34,516 nt of DNA from Candidatus Heimdallarchaeota archaeon (GTDB taxonomy: Archaea; Asgardarchaeota; Heimdallarchaeia; Heimdallarchaeales; Heimdallarchaeaceae). Under the pieces are notes generated by a model. It was not told the DNA's origin. It saw only the letters and a program-made list of their open reading frames with translations, and made no database searches. The stretch covers positions 1 through 34,516 of the forward strand of contig BPTK01000015.1 of the NCBI GenBank assembly GCA_023705905.1, in the 5' to 3' direction. This document shows positions 1 to 9,339 of the stretch, piece after piece (the stretch's first letter is position 1; each line of letters begins with the position of its first letter). The translations under genes were made by a program, and so were the position numbers.

Positions 1-466
1 CTTTGGAAGTTTTACCATTGAAACTGGTCATATTATAACACATCACTAGATTTATAGTTTATTCTGTTCATTATTTCTATCTATTCATTTAATATTTTCA
101 CACTATTTTAAACAGCATGCTTAGTTTAGTTATTAGTTTTTTATGTATGAACGTTTAGTTACTGAAATTAAAGATTCAAGCAAAGAAGATTGAAAAAGTA
201 AATGCTCATACTATATGAAGAAGATAGGTTTTCTTCACTTACAAAAGTTTGTTTCTAATATTTCTCAAATACTACCTTTTTTTACACTTCTATGCAATTT
301 TTATTTCCATATTTAAATGATAATAAGAAAGTGGCTAAAATTTGAGGGTAGCATTTGAAATCAAAAACATCATTAGGTTTTCTCATTTGAAAAAAACTAA
401 TAAAATGTAAGGATGTCCTTTTATATTGAATTATGAGGATATATATGTTAATATTATATGTAAGAA

Positions 467-844
467 TTGATTAAAATGAAAATATTCAATCTTGAAAGTA
501 TAAAAAAACAAGAGAAAAAAAATAGTAAAGAAATCCTATTCGAACAGGATAAAAGACGTTCTAATTGGCAGATAATTTTTAGTGTTATTTTAATTACTGT
601 CCTAATTACTATCATTGTAATTGAATCACCTGTGATAATCCTGGTTCTAAGTATTCTAACAATACTATTAGTACTACTAAACCTAGTATTTATCCCTTTC
701 ATAAATGAACTGATTAATTCAGCTTGGTATGATATTTTTAAGAATAATGAAACTTATTATAGAAAAAAACTCAACAATAATACTCTTGATGAGTCAGAAA
801 AACTTCCTGATAACTATGATGACTGGAGAAAGGACTGGATTTGA
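467..844 (+). CDS. Small hypothetical membrane protein (about two TM segments)
   Basis: 125-aa ORF with charged N-terminus, two hydrophobic stretches (IIFSVILITVLITIIVI, VIILVLSILTILLVLLNLVFI) and polar C-terminus; no competing ORF except a low-complexity antisense one. Confidence 0.6.
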   Translation: MIKMKIFNLESIKKQEKKNSKEILFEQDKRRSNWQIIFSVILITVLITIIVIESPVIILVLSILTILLVLLNLVFIPFINELINSAWYDIFKNNETYYRKKLNNNTLDESEKLPDNYDDWRKDWI

Positions 845-957
845 AGAAATCTGTGAATACCATACGGAGGAAGTGGCACAGGCATAGAAAGGTTTGTTGG
901 TCTTATCTGTCTTTTTCTATGAAAGATTAAACTTTTCATGTTAATGAGAAAACAAAT

Positions 958-1548
958 TTATCCTTGAATTAGTTTTGTTAAAGTACTTGTACAATGGTCA
1001 CAATAGAATAAATTTATTCTTTTTCCTTCATGGCAACGATTACAACCCATATCTACATCAGGTGGTAACCAACAATCAAAAATGAAAGTAATCCATTCCA
1101 TTAGTCTGTAGTATTCTGATAAATCCAAAGAAGTAACTATTCTGTAATATTCTTCGATATCTGTTTCTCTAAGATGTTCATATTGTTTACATTGAGGTAT
1201 ATCTACTATTGTTTTAACACCAGTGTCTACAGCAGTTTTTGTAAGTGTATCACCACAAAAGAAGGAATACTCTATATCTTCTCTTTCTTGATCTTTTTTA
1301 ATCATATGCGGGTGAAATATCTGCTTTATTTTCTTTCTTGCTCTATCGATATCCTCTCCATAAATCGATACTTCTTTTTCACAGATAACTTTGATCGTAA
1401 CATAATCCATGAAATCTAACCTAATATCATGTATTTCCTCTGTATCTTTGAAACACTCCAAAATTTCCTTTTTGTTTTTCTCAAAAGTTTTTTCTATTTT
1501 TTCACAAAGAATATGTTCTATTTCAGAGGGTTTTTTTTCGTCTAACAT
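958..1548 (-). CDS. Hypothetical protein with C-terminal zinc-ribbon-like Cys cluster
   Basis: 196-aa ORF; C-terminus CNRCHEGKRINLFYCDHC (CxxC...CxxC); AAGGAG-like SD just upstream of the ATG. Confidence 0.65.
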   Translation of the reverse strand: MLDEKKPSEIEHILCEKIEKTFEKNKKEILECFKDTEEIHDIRLDFMDYVTIKVICEKEVSIYGEDIDRARKKIKQIFHPHMIKKDQEREDIEYSFFCGDTLTKTAVDTGVKTIVDIPQCKQYEHLRETDIEEYYRIVTSLDLSEYYRLMEWITFIFDCWLPPDVDMGCNRCHEGKRINLFYCDHCTSTLTKLIQG

Positions 1549-2092
1549 CTTGCTTTCTCCTTTATTTATTTGATAAGATTCTTTCGTAATTTTTCTAGTG
1601 AATATTTTAGTTCTACAACACCATCTAATCTTAAAAATTCAAAATAATTAATAATATGTAATACTTCTTTGATTGTCTTAAGAATTCTTCTTTAGGAGTT
1701 TTCTTCTTTATGCAATACATGTGAACTACATATGATACATATGTTTTGTTGTTTAAACTATTCTTGAGAAAAAGCTTGGAGTAGAGATGGAAACTAGAGT
1801 TTTGTTGTTCTTATATTGGTATGGTAAAGTTGAACAAATATATAATGAGTTAGATATGATTAAACCTTTCATTTTTATTGATAAAGCTAGAATCTGTGCA
1901 ATTTTTTGTCTTTTATTGAAATCAAAGTGCAGGTACTTAATACTATTAATAGAATAGAAGATAGAGTATGAATAATGAATAGTAATGGAGTAATTAGAAT
2001 AACGAACAGATTTAGTACAATTACCTCGGAAGTGGTTGAATACATAAAATTATACGTGGAAGAAAGAATTTAATTGCAAAGAGAATAGATGT

Positions 2093-3565
2093 TTATTGTA
2101 AAATACCTATTCTAACTCCTTCAAATCTTGTTGGGGAAATACCATGACCAACATAAGCAGCTTGTGAAGGTTCCCCTTTGCCACAATTTGGTGTTCCAAA
2201 AATTTTCCAGTGATTCTTATTGCATATTCCACTCACACTTCCCCAAAATTCAGGTGTAATCCCTTCATATGTTGGGTTTTTAATCATTTTAGTCATCTCA
2301 CCATTTTCAATCTTCCAACCTATTTCTGTGCCAAATTGGAAATTCATGCGTATGTCATCAATGCTCCAACTTCTATTTGTTTCCAGAAAATATCCTTCTT
2401 TTGTGTCCTTGATTAATTCATCAAATTCCCAATCTCCCGGTTCAAGATTAACATTAGTCATTCTCACAATTGGTATTCTATCATATCCCATAGAACGTGT
2501 GGCTCCAGAGCTTCTTTCTAATCCTATAGCTTTGGCTGTTTCTCTTGAAGACATGAATCCAGTAAAAACACCCTTGTCCACAAGAATGTTTTTCTGTGCT
2601 TGCACTCCTTCGTGATCATAATAAAAAGTACCCAAACCACCTGCTACTGTTGCATCAGCTACCATCGTAACTAACTCATTTCCATACTTGTAATCTTTAT
2701 TCAAAAGATCAGGTGTTAGAAAACTAGTTCCAGCATAAGCAGCTTCATAACCAATCGCTCTATCTAATTCTGTTGGATGGCCACAGCTCTCATGTACTTG
2801 AAGAGCAAGTTGTGAGTGACCAAGAATTATTGTTGCTTTTCCGCTTGGCATCTTTTCTGCTTTTAGTAACTTTATTGCTTCATGAGCAGTTTGCTCTGAT
2901 ACATCTACAAGGTTAAGACTTTCAAAATACTCATGACCTTGAGTGTGGAAATCTCCTCGGAAGCTAGCAGGTAAACTCCTAGTTTGCGCTTCTCCCCCTT
3001 CAACAGCTGTAGCTGCAACTCCCCCACCACAGAATACAATTGTTTGATCTATTTTTGTTCCTTCAGTTGTATATAGAACCATATTATCTTTTCTACTCAC
3101 ATAATGACTAGTTGCTACCTTAATTCTCTCTGATACTTCTCTAATACGTTTTACACTCTCTTGAAGAACCTCCATTTTCTCACTTAATTCTACTTCAAAC
3201 GGGTCTTTCTTCATCTGAGTTTTTACTGTATCTTCATAGATGGGCTCATCTGCTAATTCAATGTCAAATTTTTTGACTAAAGAGGAGGCTTTAGCTATTC
3301 TTACAGCTTTTTCAACTAATTCAGTCACTTTATCTCTGGTTAACTCATTTGTACTGGCAAATCCCCAACTTTTGTTTACCAAACATCTAATTCCAATACC
3401 AACTTTGTCTAATCGACTGATTCGATCCAAAGTTTCATTTTTATAGGAAATTTCTTCCATCTGAGTATTCATGAATTTAACATCTGCATATTCAACGTTG
3501 TTTTTTTCACAACATTTTATTCCATATGCAACAAAATCAGCAACATTCTCAGTTTTGTCACGCAT
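2093..3565 (-). CDS. tldD: TldD-type metalloprotease (TldD/PmbA family, catalytic subunit)
   Basis: 490 aa; HExxxH motif in QVHESCGHPTELDRAIGYEAAYAGTSF; C-terminal region KNPTYEGITPEFWGSVSGICNKNHWKIFGTPNCGKGEPSQ typical of TldD. Confidence 0.92.
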   Translation of the reverse strand: MRDKTENVADFVAYGIKCCEKNNVEYADVKFMNTQMEEISYKNETLDRISRLDKVGIGIRCLVNKSWGFASTNELTRDKVTELVEKAVRIAKASSLVKKFDIELADEPIYEDTVKTQMKKDPFEVELSEKMEVLQESVKRIREVSERIKVATSHYVSRKDNMVLYTTEGTKIDQTIVFCGGGVAATAVEGGEAQTRSLPASFRGDFHTQGHEYFESLNLVDVSEQTAHEAIKLLKAEKMPSGKATIILGHSQLALQVHESCGHPTELDRAIGYEAAYAGTSFLTPDLLNKDYKYGNELVTMVADATVAGGLGTFYYDHEGVQAQKNILVDKGVFTGFMSSRETAKAIGLERSSGATRSMGYDRIPIVRMTNVNLEPGDWEFDELIKDTKEGYFLETNRSWSIDDIRMNFQFGTEIGWKIENGEMTKMIKNPTYEGITPEFWGSVSGICNKNHWKIFGTPNCGKGEPSQAAYVGHGISPTRFEGVRIGILQ

Positions 3566-3653
3566 AATTTCAGATTTTAATACTTGTTAAAAACCTTTTT
3601 CCAAAGAAAATATAACTGTTTTATGAGTTAAATCGCAACTCTATTTTATTTTA

Positions 3654-4508
3654 CTAGTTAAAACCTTTAAGGACATCACTTAGCTCTTCAATCTTGCTTA
3701 TGCCTCTTTTTCTATTGAACAACCCTTTTATTGAGATTGTGTTACCAATGTCGAAATCTTCATTTTCAGCTATTTTCGCTAATCCTTCTTTGGCGGCTTG
3801 TATTTTTTCCAAATAATATGATTCTTTGATAAGTTCATAAATTGGCATTATCGTAGCTTCTAAAACCTCCAAAGAAGTCAAAAAAGTTTTTAGAATTAGG
3901 GTTGGTTTTGTATAAAGAATATTAAAAACAACTTTCTGTTCCATTGTGCCTAGGATTTTTGCTAAACAAACAATCTCTCTCTCTGATTTTGATATTTCAT
4001 CGCTTTCACCAGAAATTTTCTTCTTCTGTAAGATGTTATTTAGAGCCTTTATACTGTCATAAAATAGTGTTTCATCTATTGAATATGCCTTGTGTTTGAC
4101 CGCGGTAATTTTGGTCATTTTTCTTATATCTTCTGTATAGTACGATTTTTTGATTAATCCTTCGATCTCATTGTAGAAATGAATGATTTTGTTTACAGTT
4201 TCTATGTTTTCCTTATGTGTTTCTGCAATATTATTGATAATTTCGTCAATTTGATTAACATGCATAGATAATTGGTCAAATTCAAAAGGAGTTAATTCTC
4301 CATCTTCGAGTATATTGTCAATTTCCCAACCATAATCTAGACATTCAAACAAAGAAGATTCGAGATTAAATAGAATTTTCGATTCATTTTTGGAAAAACC
4401 ATAGTTTTCATTTCGGAAGCTTTCAGCAATTTTACTGATATCTATTATGTCCCCTAAGAATTCCTCTGAACCTTGATTTAACGAGCTTTCATCAGTCATC
4501 TTAGACAC
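3654..4508 (-). CDS. Hypothetical predominantly helical cytosolic protein
   Basis: 284-aa ORF, charged/helical composition, no TM or signal peptide. Confidence 0.6.
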   Translation of the reverse strand: MSKMTDESSLNQGSEEFLGDIIDISKIAESFRNENYGFSKNESKILFNLESSLFECLDYGWEIDNILEDGELTPFEFDQLSMHVNQIDEIINNIAETHKENIETVNKIIHFYNEIEGLIKKSYYTEDIRKMTKITAVKHKAYSIDETLFYDSIKALNNILQKKKISGESDEISKSEREIVCLAKILGTMEQKVVFNILYTKPTLILKTFLTSLEVLEATIMPIYELIKESYYLEKIQAAKEGLAKIAENEDFDIGNTISIKGLFNRKRGISKIEELSDVLKGFN

Positions 4509-4586
4509 ATATCTTCATGAATTTATGTCATTTTTTCCTTTAAAACCTTTGCAAATACTTTTTCAAAAAGAAAAGTGGAAGTTTCT

Positions 4587-5723
4587 TTAAATAGAGAAAC
4601 TCTCCAGAATAGATTTAAGAATCAGGTTAGCAAATGTGATGACTTTATCTTTCTCAGTATACTCATCAGTTACGTGGAGTTGATCAAGATTGCCTGGTCC
4701 TATTATTACAAAAGGTGTGTCATAAATAGGAACTAGCATGGCTCCATCTGTTCCATAGTTAACACCTATGAAATCATCCTCATTTTGTTTAGCATTCCTA
4801 GCTAGTACTTGTAAGAATTCAGGAGAATCTTTGAGTTCAATTGCTGGTACTTCATGTATGATTTCGATACTAACTTTTGCTTCACTTCGATTATTTACAG
4901 ACTTTACAATATCTTCAATTTTTTCTTTTATTTGTCCCCTTAACTCATCTGCGACAACTCTGTAATCACACTTAAACTCACAATATTCTGGAACTACGTT
5001 GATTAATGTACCACCCTCAATTTTTCCAATATTAAGGGTTGATTTTCCAAGTATTTTATGTTCGAAACTAGGAATAGCTGTTTTCATTAATGGGATGACT
5101 TCGGCTGCTGTTTCAATCGCATTTATACCTAGATGGGGTGTTGATCCATGTGCAGACTCCCCTTCAACTATTACTTTAATCCATAAAGTACCTTTTTCTG
5201 CTATTGCAACTTTGAGATCTGTTGGTTCTCCTATTACGACAAAATCACAATTTTCCATTATACCTGAATCTTTAGCTACAACTGCTCCATCCATACCAAT
5301 TTCTTCATCAGATGTTCCTAGAAAGACTATCTTTTTGTTTATTTTTACATCATTTTCTTTTAGATACTTCATAATTGCAATAAAAGCTGCTACAGCACCC
5401 TTCATATCTGTTGATCCACGACCATAAATTTTTCCATCGTCTTCTATAGAACAAAAAGGAGGAAAATTCCATTTATTTTCATCACCTGCTGGAACCGTAT
5501 CGAGGTGACCTGTAAGAATAATACTTTTTACTCCGTCTCCATATTCTGCAATTATATTTGCCTTTCCTTCAGAATATTCTTGAATTTCGCTGTGTATCCC
5601 ACACTCTTCTAGTTCTTCTTCGAGATATTTAACAGCGTTCATAGTAAATCCGGGTGGATTCTCTGTTTTTAGTTTAATTAATTCTTTTAAGATAGGTATA
5701 ACATCATTTTCTGTAATCATCAT
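4587..5723 (-). CDS. M20 family metallopeptidase (ArgE/DapE/ACY1-like deacylase)
   Basis: 378 aa; LTGHLDTVPAGDENKWNFPPF, GRGSTDMKGAVAAFI, GTSDEEIGMDGA and GEPTDLKVAIAEKG motifs of the M20 family. Confidence 0.93.
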   Translation of the reverse strand: MMITENDVIPILKELIKLKTENPPGFTMNAVKYLEEELEECGIHSEIQEYSEGKANIIAEYGDGVKSIILTGHLDTVPAGDENKWNFPPFCSIEDDGKIYGRGSTDMKGAVAAFIAIMKYLKENDVKINKKIVFLGTSDEEIGMDGAVVAKDSGIMENCDFVVIGEPTDLKVAIAEKGTLWIKVIVEGESAHGSTPHLGINAIETAAEVIPLMKTAIPSFEHKILGKSTLNIGKIEGGTLINVVPEYCEFKCDYRVVADELRGQIKEKIEDIVKSVNNRSEAKVSIEIIHEVPAIELKDSPEFLQVLARNAKQNEDDFIGVNYGTDGAMLVPIYDTPFVIIGPGNLDQLHVTDEYTEKDKVITFANLILKSILESFSI

Positions 5724-5856
5724 TTTGTTCCCAATTTCCCTTCTCCTAACCTCTTCTTAACTGTTCACTTTTTTATTTAAAATAAATGCTCAATGTCCCG
5801 AAGTTTTTTATGAGTAACTTCATGAAACATATTCCACAAACTGCTGATTTTGCCAC

Positions 5857-5988
5857 TTATTCTCCTCCCACCAGAATATTTCTACCTATCTCACAGTAAG
5901 GTGCTTTCTTCCCACAATTTAAACAATCTACAGAACGTTCATCTTCCACTTTTTCTAATTTTGTTTCACAATATAAACAGATAAGCAT
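5857..5988 (-). CDS. 43-aa zinc-ribbon microprotein (below the ORF-track length cutoff)
   Basis: Manual translation of the reverse strand: MLICLYCETKLEKVEDERSVDCLNCGKKAPYCEIGRNILVGGE*; CxxC...CxxC plus a further Cys; sits in the gap between the M20 gene and the 6131..6556 gene. Confidence 0.55.
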   Translation of the reverse strand: MLICLYCETKLEKVEDERSVDCLNCGKKAPYCEIGRNILVGGE

Positions 5989-6130
5989 TTTCTTATGTTC
6001 TATAACCTCAAACGATTCTGATTTTTAGTCCTTTGAATATAAATCATTTATCACAGTTTTTTATAGCAAGCAAATGTTTCTACAAAAGTTCAACAGTGAT
6101 TTAATGAAGAAAAGAAAAAAGAGGAAAATA

Positions 6131-6556
6131 TTAGATAAAATATCTAATAATTGCCATGACATTTACTATGACACCTAATATAAAAACAGCTATCCCAGGA
6201 ATCATCATTGTATTCATCTGTTCTTCTTTTATCCCTATTTGAGCATCTGTTTTCTTTATTTTGAAAATTAGAACAAGTAGCGGTAGCATATAAATCAAAA
6301 AGCTGATCATAAGTACTACCAATGCTAAAATTATAAAAATAAATGAAGAAGCAAATTTTTGACTTAGTGTGTCCGGATCTATTGGCAATAACATTATTAC
6401 TATATTAGTGATTGCTAGAATAACAAACACAGATAGTAAGATAATCAAATATCTAAGGAACGGACTGTTTTTCATAATGTGTTTCAATTTATTTGTCGGT
6501 ATCTTTTTCGCGTTGTTTATTTCATTTATTTCCTTTTGTTCTGTCATTGTTTTCAC
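6131..6556 (-). CDS. Hypothetical membrane protein (about three TM helices)
   Basis: 141 aa with several hydrophobic segments; 10-nt gap after the upstream secreted-protein ORF, suggesting co-transcription. Confidence 0.6.
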   Translation of the reverse strand: MKTMTEQKEINEINNAKKIPTNKLKHIMKNSPFLRYLIILLSVFVILAITNIVIMLLPIDPDTLSQKFASSFIFIILALVVLMISFLIYMLPLLVLIFKIKKTDAQIGIKEEQMNTMMIPGIAVFILGVIVNVMAIIRYFI

Positions 6557-6566
6557 TCTTTTTAAT

Positions 6567-7436
6567 CTAACAAGAAGAAGCTTCTAGAAAGTACAAAATT
6601 ATAACTACAATCAAGATAATAAGAGCTACAGCCGCTATTATCAAACATACAGAAGATGCAAGATTGATAGCTGCAATTGTTGAAAATGCATAGCTTCCGA
6701 TTTGAGATGTTGATAATAGGGATAATCCAATGCCTTTCATAAATATTGTTATACCAAGTGTTGCGAATGTTGCAGTAAATGTTGCACATATCAACATTAT
6801 TGATCCATAGATGTCCATTAAATGTTCATTACAGTTTGTATCATTTAAATCTGCTTCCGTGTAACTGTATCTTGGATCTTCTACATTATTGTATTTATAA
6901 TCCAATCCAACTAAGAAACAATGGATTTCAGATCCTCCTGGAATAATCACTTCTTTCCAAACAATTTTAACATCAAAATTCAGTATAACTGGTATAAGTG
7001 CTCCATCTTCATCTTCCATCCATCCGTATGCTGATGAACTTTCAGGATCTTTATAATTAAAATAGCCTTTGTATCTTATAGCAACATTTTGGGATGGATA
7101 AGTATTTATAAATTGTTCAAATTCTGCTGCTCCTGAAGCAGTTCTTAGATTGAAGTAGTACCAAATACTATCATAGGTAACGCTTGCTGTTTGAGAAACC
7201 CAACCTTCTCCTAGAGGGTCTCCACTACCTCCACCTGGTCCAGGATCCAAACCTGGAAATGGATCAAATAAGGTAAATATACCCATACTTTGATGTGTTT
7301 CTATCTCAACATTAAGGAACTCAGATAGATGTTTGAGAGCATCAACAGTATTTACTTCATCTTCGAAAGATAAAACGTTCAAACTAGATTGTATGATCTC
7401 ACTAGATTTACCTAGATAATAACGCAGTAAATTCAA
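6567..7436 (-). CDS. C-terminal part of a secreted/membrane-anchored protein (two C-terminal TM helices); probably the 3' piece of a frame-disrupted gene with 7408..7833
   Basis: 289-aa ORF starting at TTG; overlaps the upstream ORF by 29 nt in another frame; starts ...YYLGKSSEIIQSSLN, which reads as the continuation of the clan CD-like fold. Confidence 0.6.
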   Translation of the reverse strand: MNLLRYYLGKSSEIIQSSLNVLSFEDEVNTVDALKHLSEFLNVEIETHQSMGIFTLFDPFPGLDPGPGGGSGDPLGEGWVSQTASVTYDSIWYYFNLRTASGAAEFEQFINTYPSQNVAIRYKGYFNYKDPESSSAYGWMEDEDGALIPVILNFDVKIVWKEVIIPGGSEIHCFLVGLDYKYNNVEDPRYSYTEADLNDTNCNEHLMDIYGSIMLICATFTATFATLGITIFMKGIGLSLLSTSQIGSYAFSTIAAINLASSVCLIIAAVALIILIVVIILYFLEASSC

Positions 7437-7833
7437 ATTGATTAGCTAAATTAATAATAGTTTCTGTATCCAAATCTTCTATAAAATATTTATCACTAGC
7501 TTCAGATCCATGACCAATTATTATTAGATGTTTCTCTGTTGTCACAAAAGTTGCCTTATCGTAGTATATATGGGTTGTATAACCAGCATTTGATAATGTG
7601 TAAGCTATAGTTTTACTCATTATTCCAATCGTTTCAAAGAAATCTAAATCCTGTTCATTTAGGATATTTTGTTCAAATATTCTATTAACTTCTTTAGTAG
7701 AATCTAGTTCTTGTGCATTCCCTTCTGCAGGATTTGCAAGTAGATTCGGTTCTAATAGTAAGAAACTCCAAAGAAGTAATATGACAAATGTATACTTTAT
7801 AAATATGTTTTTATTTATTTTTATCACTTCCAC
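7408..7833 (-). CDS. N-terminal part of a secreted caspase-like (clan CD) protein: signal peptide plus IIIGHGS catalytic-His motif
   Basis: 141 aa; signal peptide IFIKYTFVILLLWSFLLLEPNLLANPAEG; KHLIIIGHGSEASDKYF; terminates at ...FEFTALLSR*, just before the position where a strand-Cys motif would be expected. Confidence 0.55.
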   Translation of the reverse strand: MEVIKINKNIFIKYTFVILLLWSFLLLEPNLLANPAEGNAQELDSTKEVNRIFEQNILNEQDLDFFETIGIMSKTIAYTLSNAGYTTHIYYDKATFVTTEKHLIIIGHGSEASDKYFIEDLDTETIINLANQFEFTALLSR

Positions 7834-8000
7834 AACCTTTGATACAAGAATAGTTGTCTAAAATTTTTGTATCAATTATGCTTGAATACGCATTCATTCT
7901 TAAGTATTGTCCATAAGAGTTCTAATCTTATTTATTTGTTTAAACAGTTTTATTTGTTCTCATACAACTCCTCCACTATAATAAAGCAGAAGAGAAAGGG

Positions 8001-8273
8001 ATGAAGGTTGCAAAAATAGAAGAGAGTTATGTTTCTAAATGTAGTTTTCTAGACAATGAGTCCCCCCAGAAACAATCCAACTACAAAGGGAAGCGAGTGC
8101 ATCGTGGCTTGTTTCGTCCCGCAACAGGTGTTTTAATCAATGTTGATGTTAACGCTGCTTACAACATTTTACTTAAAGACGATTCGCAAGCGCTACCTAT
8201 TCATAGTGTGGACCGGGTAGGAGTGTACATTGTTTACCCTATTAGAGTGGGCTACCCACCAATAAAGCTCTAA
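8001..8273 (+). pseudogene. C-terminal remnant of an IS200/IS605-type TnpB
   Basis: EESYVSKCSFLDNESPQKQSNYKGKRVHRGLFRPATGVLINVDVNAAYNILLKDDSQALP aligns residue by residue with the C-terminus of the intact TnpB at 29544..30800; RuvC-I and N-terminal domains missing. Confidence 0.85.
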
Positions 8274-8342
8274 AAGAAGAAATTGTTATAAGTCTATATG
8301 ACAAAATCAAATCATAAATATTATCTAAGGAGAATTTATTCA

Positions 8343-9332
8343 ATGTCAGAGCAAAAAGAAATTTCCTTGTATCTTTCAGACTCATCGAGAAGAATGGTTC
8401 TTTCACAAATAATCTCGTTTTCCCGTTCTGTATCAGCAACTGAACTACTGAATCGTTTGCCTATTACAAACAGAAGCACCATCTACAATATACTTGATAG
8501 ACTTACTGAGCTAAAATTGATCAAGAGGCAAAAAGTGAAATTAGGGGGTTCTAATAGAGTCTTTTACTCACCAAATCATGAAATTCTTTCAAGTGAATTC
8601 TTCAGAAACCTCCTCTTTGAATACGAAGATATTGAATGGCCTACAAAACTTGATTTTAATTTTCAATATTCTTGGAACGATTTCCCAGACTGTTTAGTGT
8701 TTGGTGATAGTTTCAAACTGAATATAGTCTATGGTTCATGGATGACTGATGCAGCAAGTACAATTGATGCACTTTATACTCCTGAAATAACACAAATGTT
8801 TACTTATTGGGCACACAAAGTAAAGAAAATCCCAATAGATAAGATATTGATTGGATCGTTACTAGATTATCAAGCCGGTCATGCGAAGACAGAAAATATG
8901 TTAGTGATAGGTTCAGGTGCAGTAAATAAAATAACTTCAGAGATTATGAAGTTATATGGTGATAGTCTTCCAATTCGTTTTTTGTCACCTCTTAGCAAGA
9001 ATATTTACAGTTCTTTCACAAATGAAACCTATAGTGAGCATTCAGATTTGGGTTTATTAGCAGGCATAATTGGATTAATTCCGAATCCTTGGGATAAAGC
9101 TAAGGTAATTATTTTGTGTGCAGGATCAAAATATGCTGGGACGCAAGCTTCTCTTAAATCTCTACTTGACGATATAAGAGCCATAGTTAACTTCAAGCCA
9201 AGAATAATAACAAACCATCCTCGTTTTCCAGATATTCCAGTTAGAGTTCTGAAAGCTGAAGGAGACGAATTGATGCAAAGTATGGTTCGTCAAAAAGGAA
9301 TAAAGATTGAGGATTATATCTTCATTGAATAA
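8343..9332 (+). CDS. Winged-HTH (ArsR/MarR-like) protein with a C-terminal domain resembling envelope/S-layer-type repeats
   Basis: N-terminus SRRMVLSQIISFSRSVSATELLNRLPITNRSTIYNILDRLTELKLIKRQKVKLGGSNRVFYSPN is a wHTH; C-terminal ENMLVIGSGAVNKIT...GLLAGIIGLIPNPWDKAKVIILCAGSKYAGTQASLKSLL. AAGGAG SD 12 nt upstream supports the ATG at 8343 rather than 8298. Confidence 0.75.
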   Translation: MSEQKEISLYLSDSSRRMVLSQIISFSRSVSATELLNRLPITNRSTIYNILDRLTELKLIKRQKVKLGGSNRVFYSPNHEILSSEFFRNLLFEYEDIEWPTKLDFNFQYSWNDFPDCLVFGDSFKLNIVYGSWMTDAASTIDALYTPEITQMFTYWAHKVKKIPIDKILIGSLLDYQAGHAKTENMLVIGSGAVNKITSEIMKLYGDSLPIRFLSPLSKNIYSSFTNETYSEHSDLGLLAGIIGLIPNPWDKAKVIILCAGSKYAGTQASLKSLLDDIRAIVNFKPRIITNHPRFPDIPVRVLKAEGDELMQSMVRQKGIKIEDYIFIE

Positions 9333-9339
9333 AAACGAA

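Noticed and set aside
454-702. 82-aa minus-strand ORF
   Set aside because: Antisense to the 467..844 membrane protein; composition is the mirror of hydrophobic codons, no family motif
2210-2615. Plus-strand ORFs 2210..2416 and 2220..2615 (and 3240..3446)
   Set aside because: Antisense to the clear TldD coding sequence
4768-5427. Plus-strand ORFs 4768..4965 and 4999..5427
   Set aside because: Antisense to the M20 peptidase
6562-6789. 75-aa Cys/Asn-rich minus-strand ORF
   Set aside because: Alternative frame inside the TM-encoding end of 6567..7436; Cys richness is a codon-shift artefact
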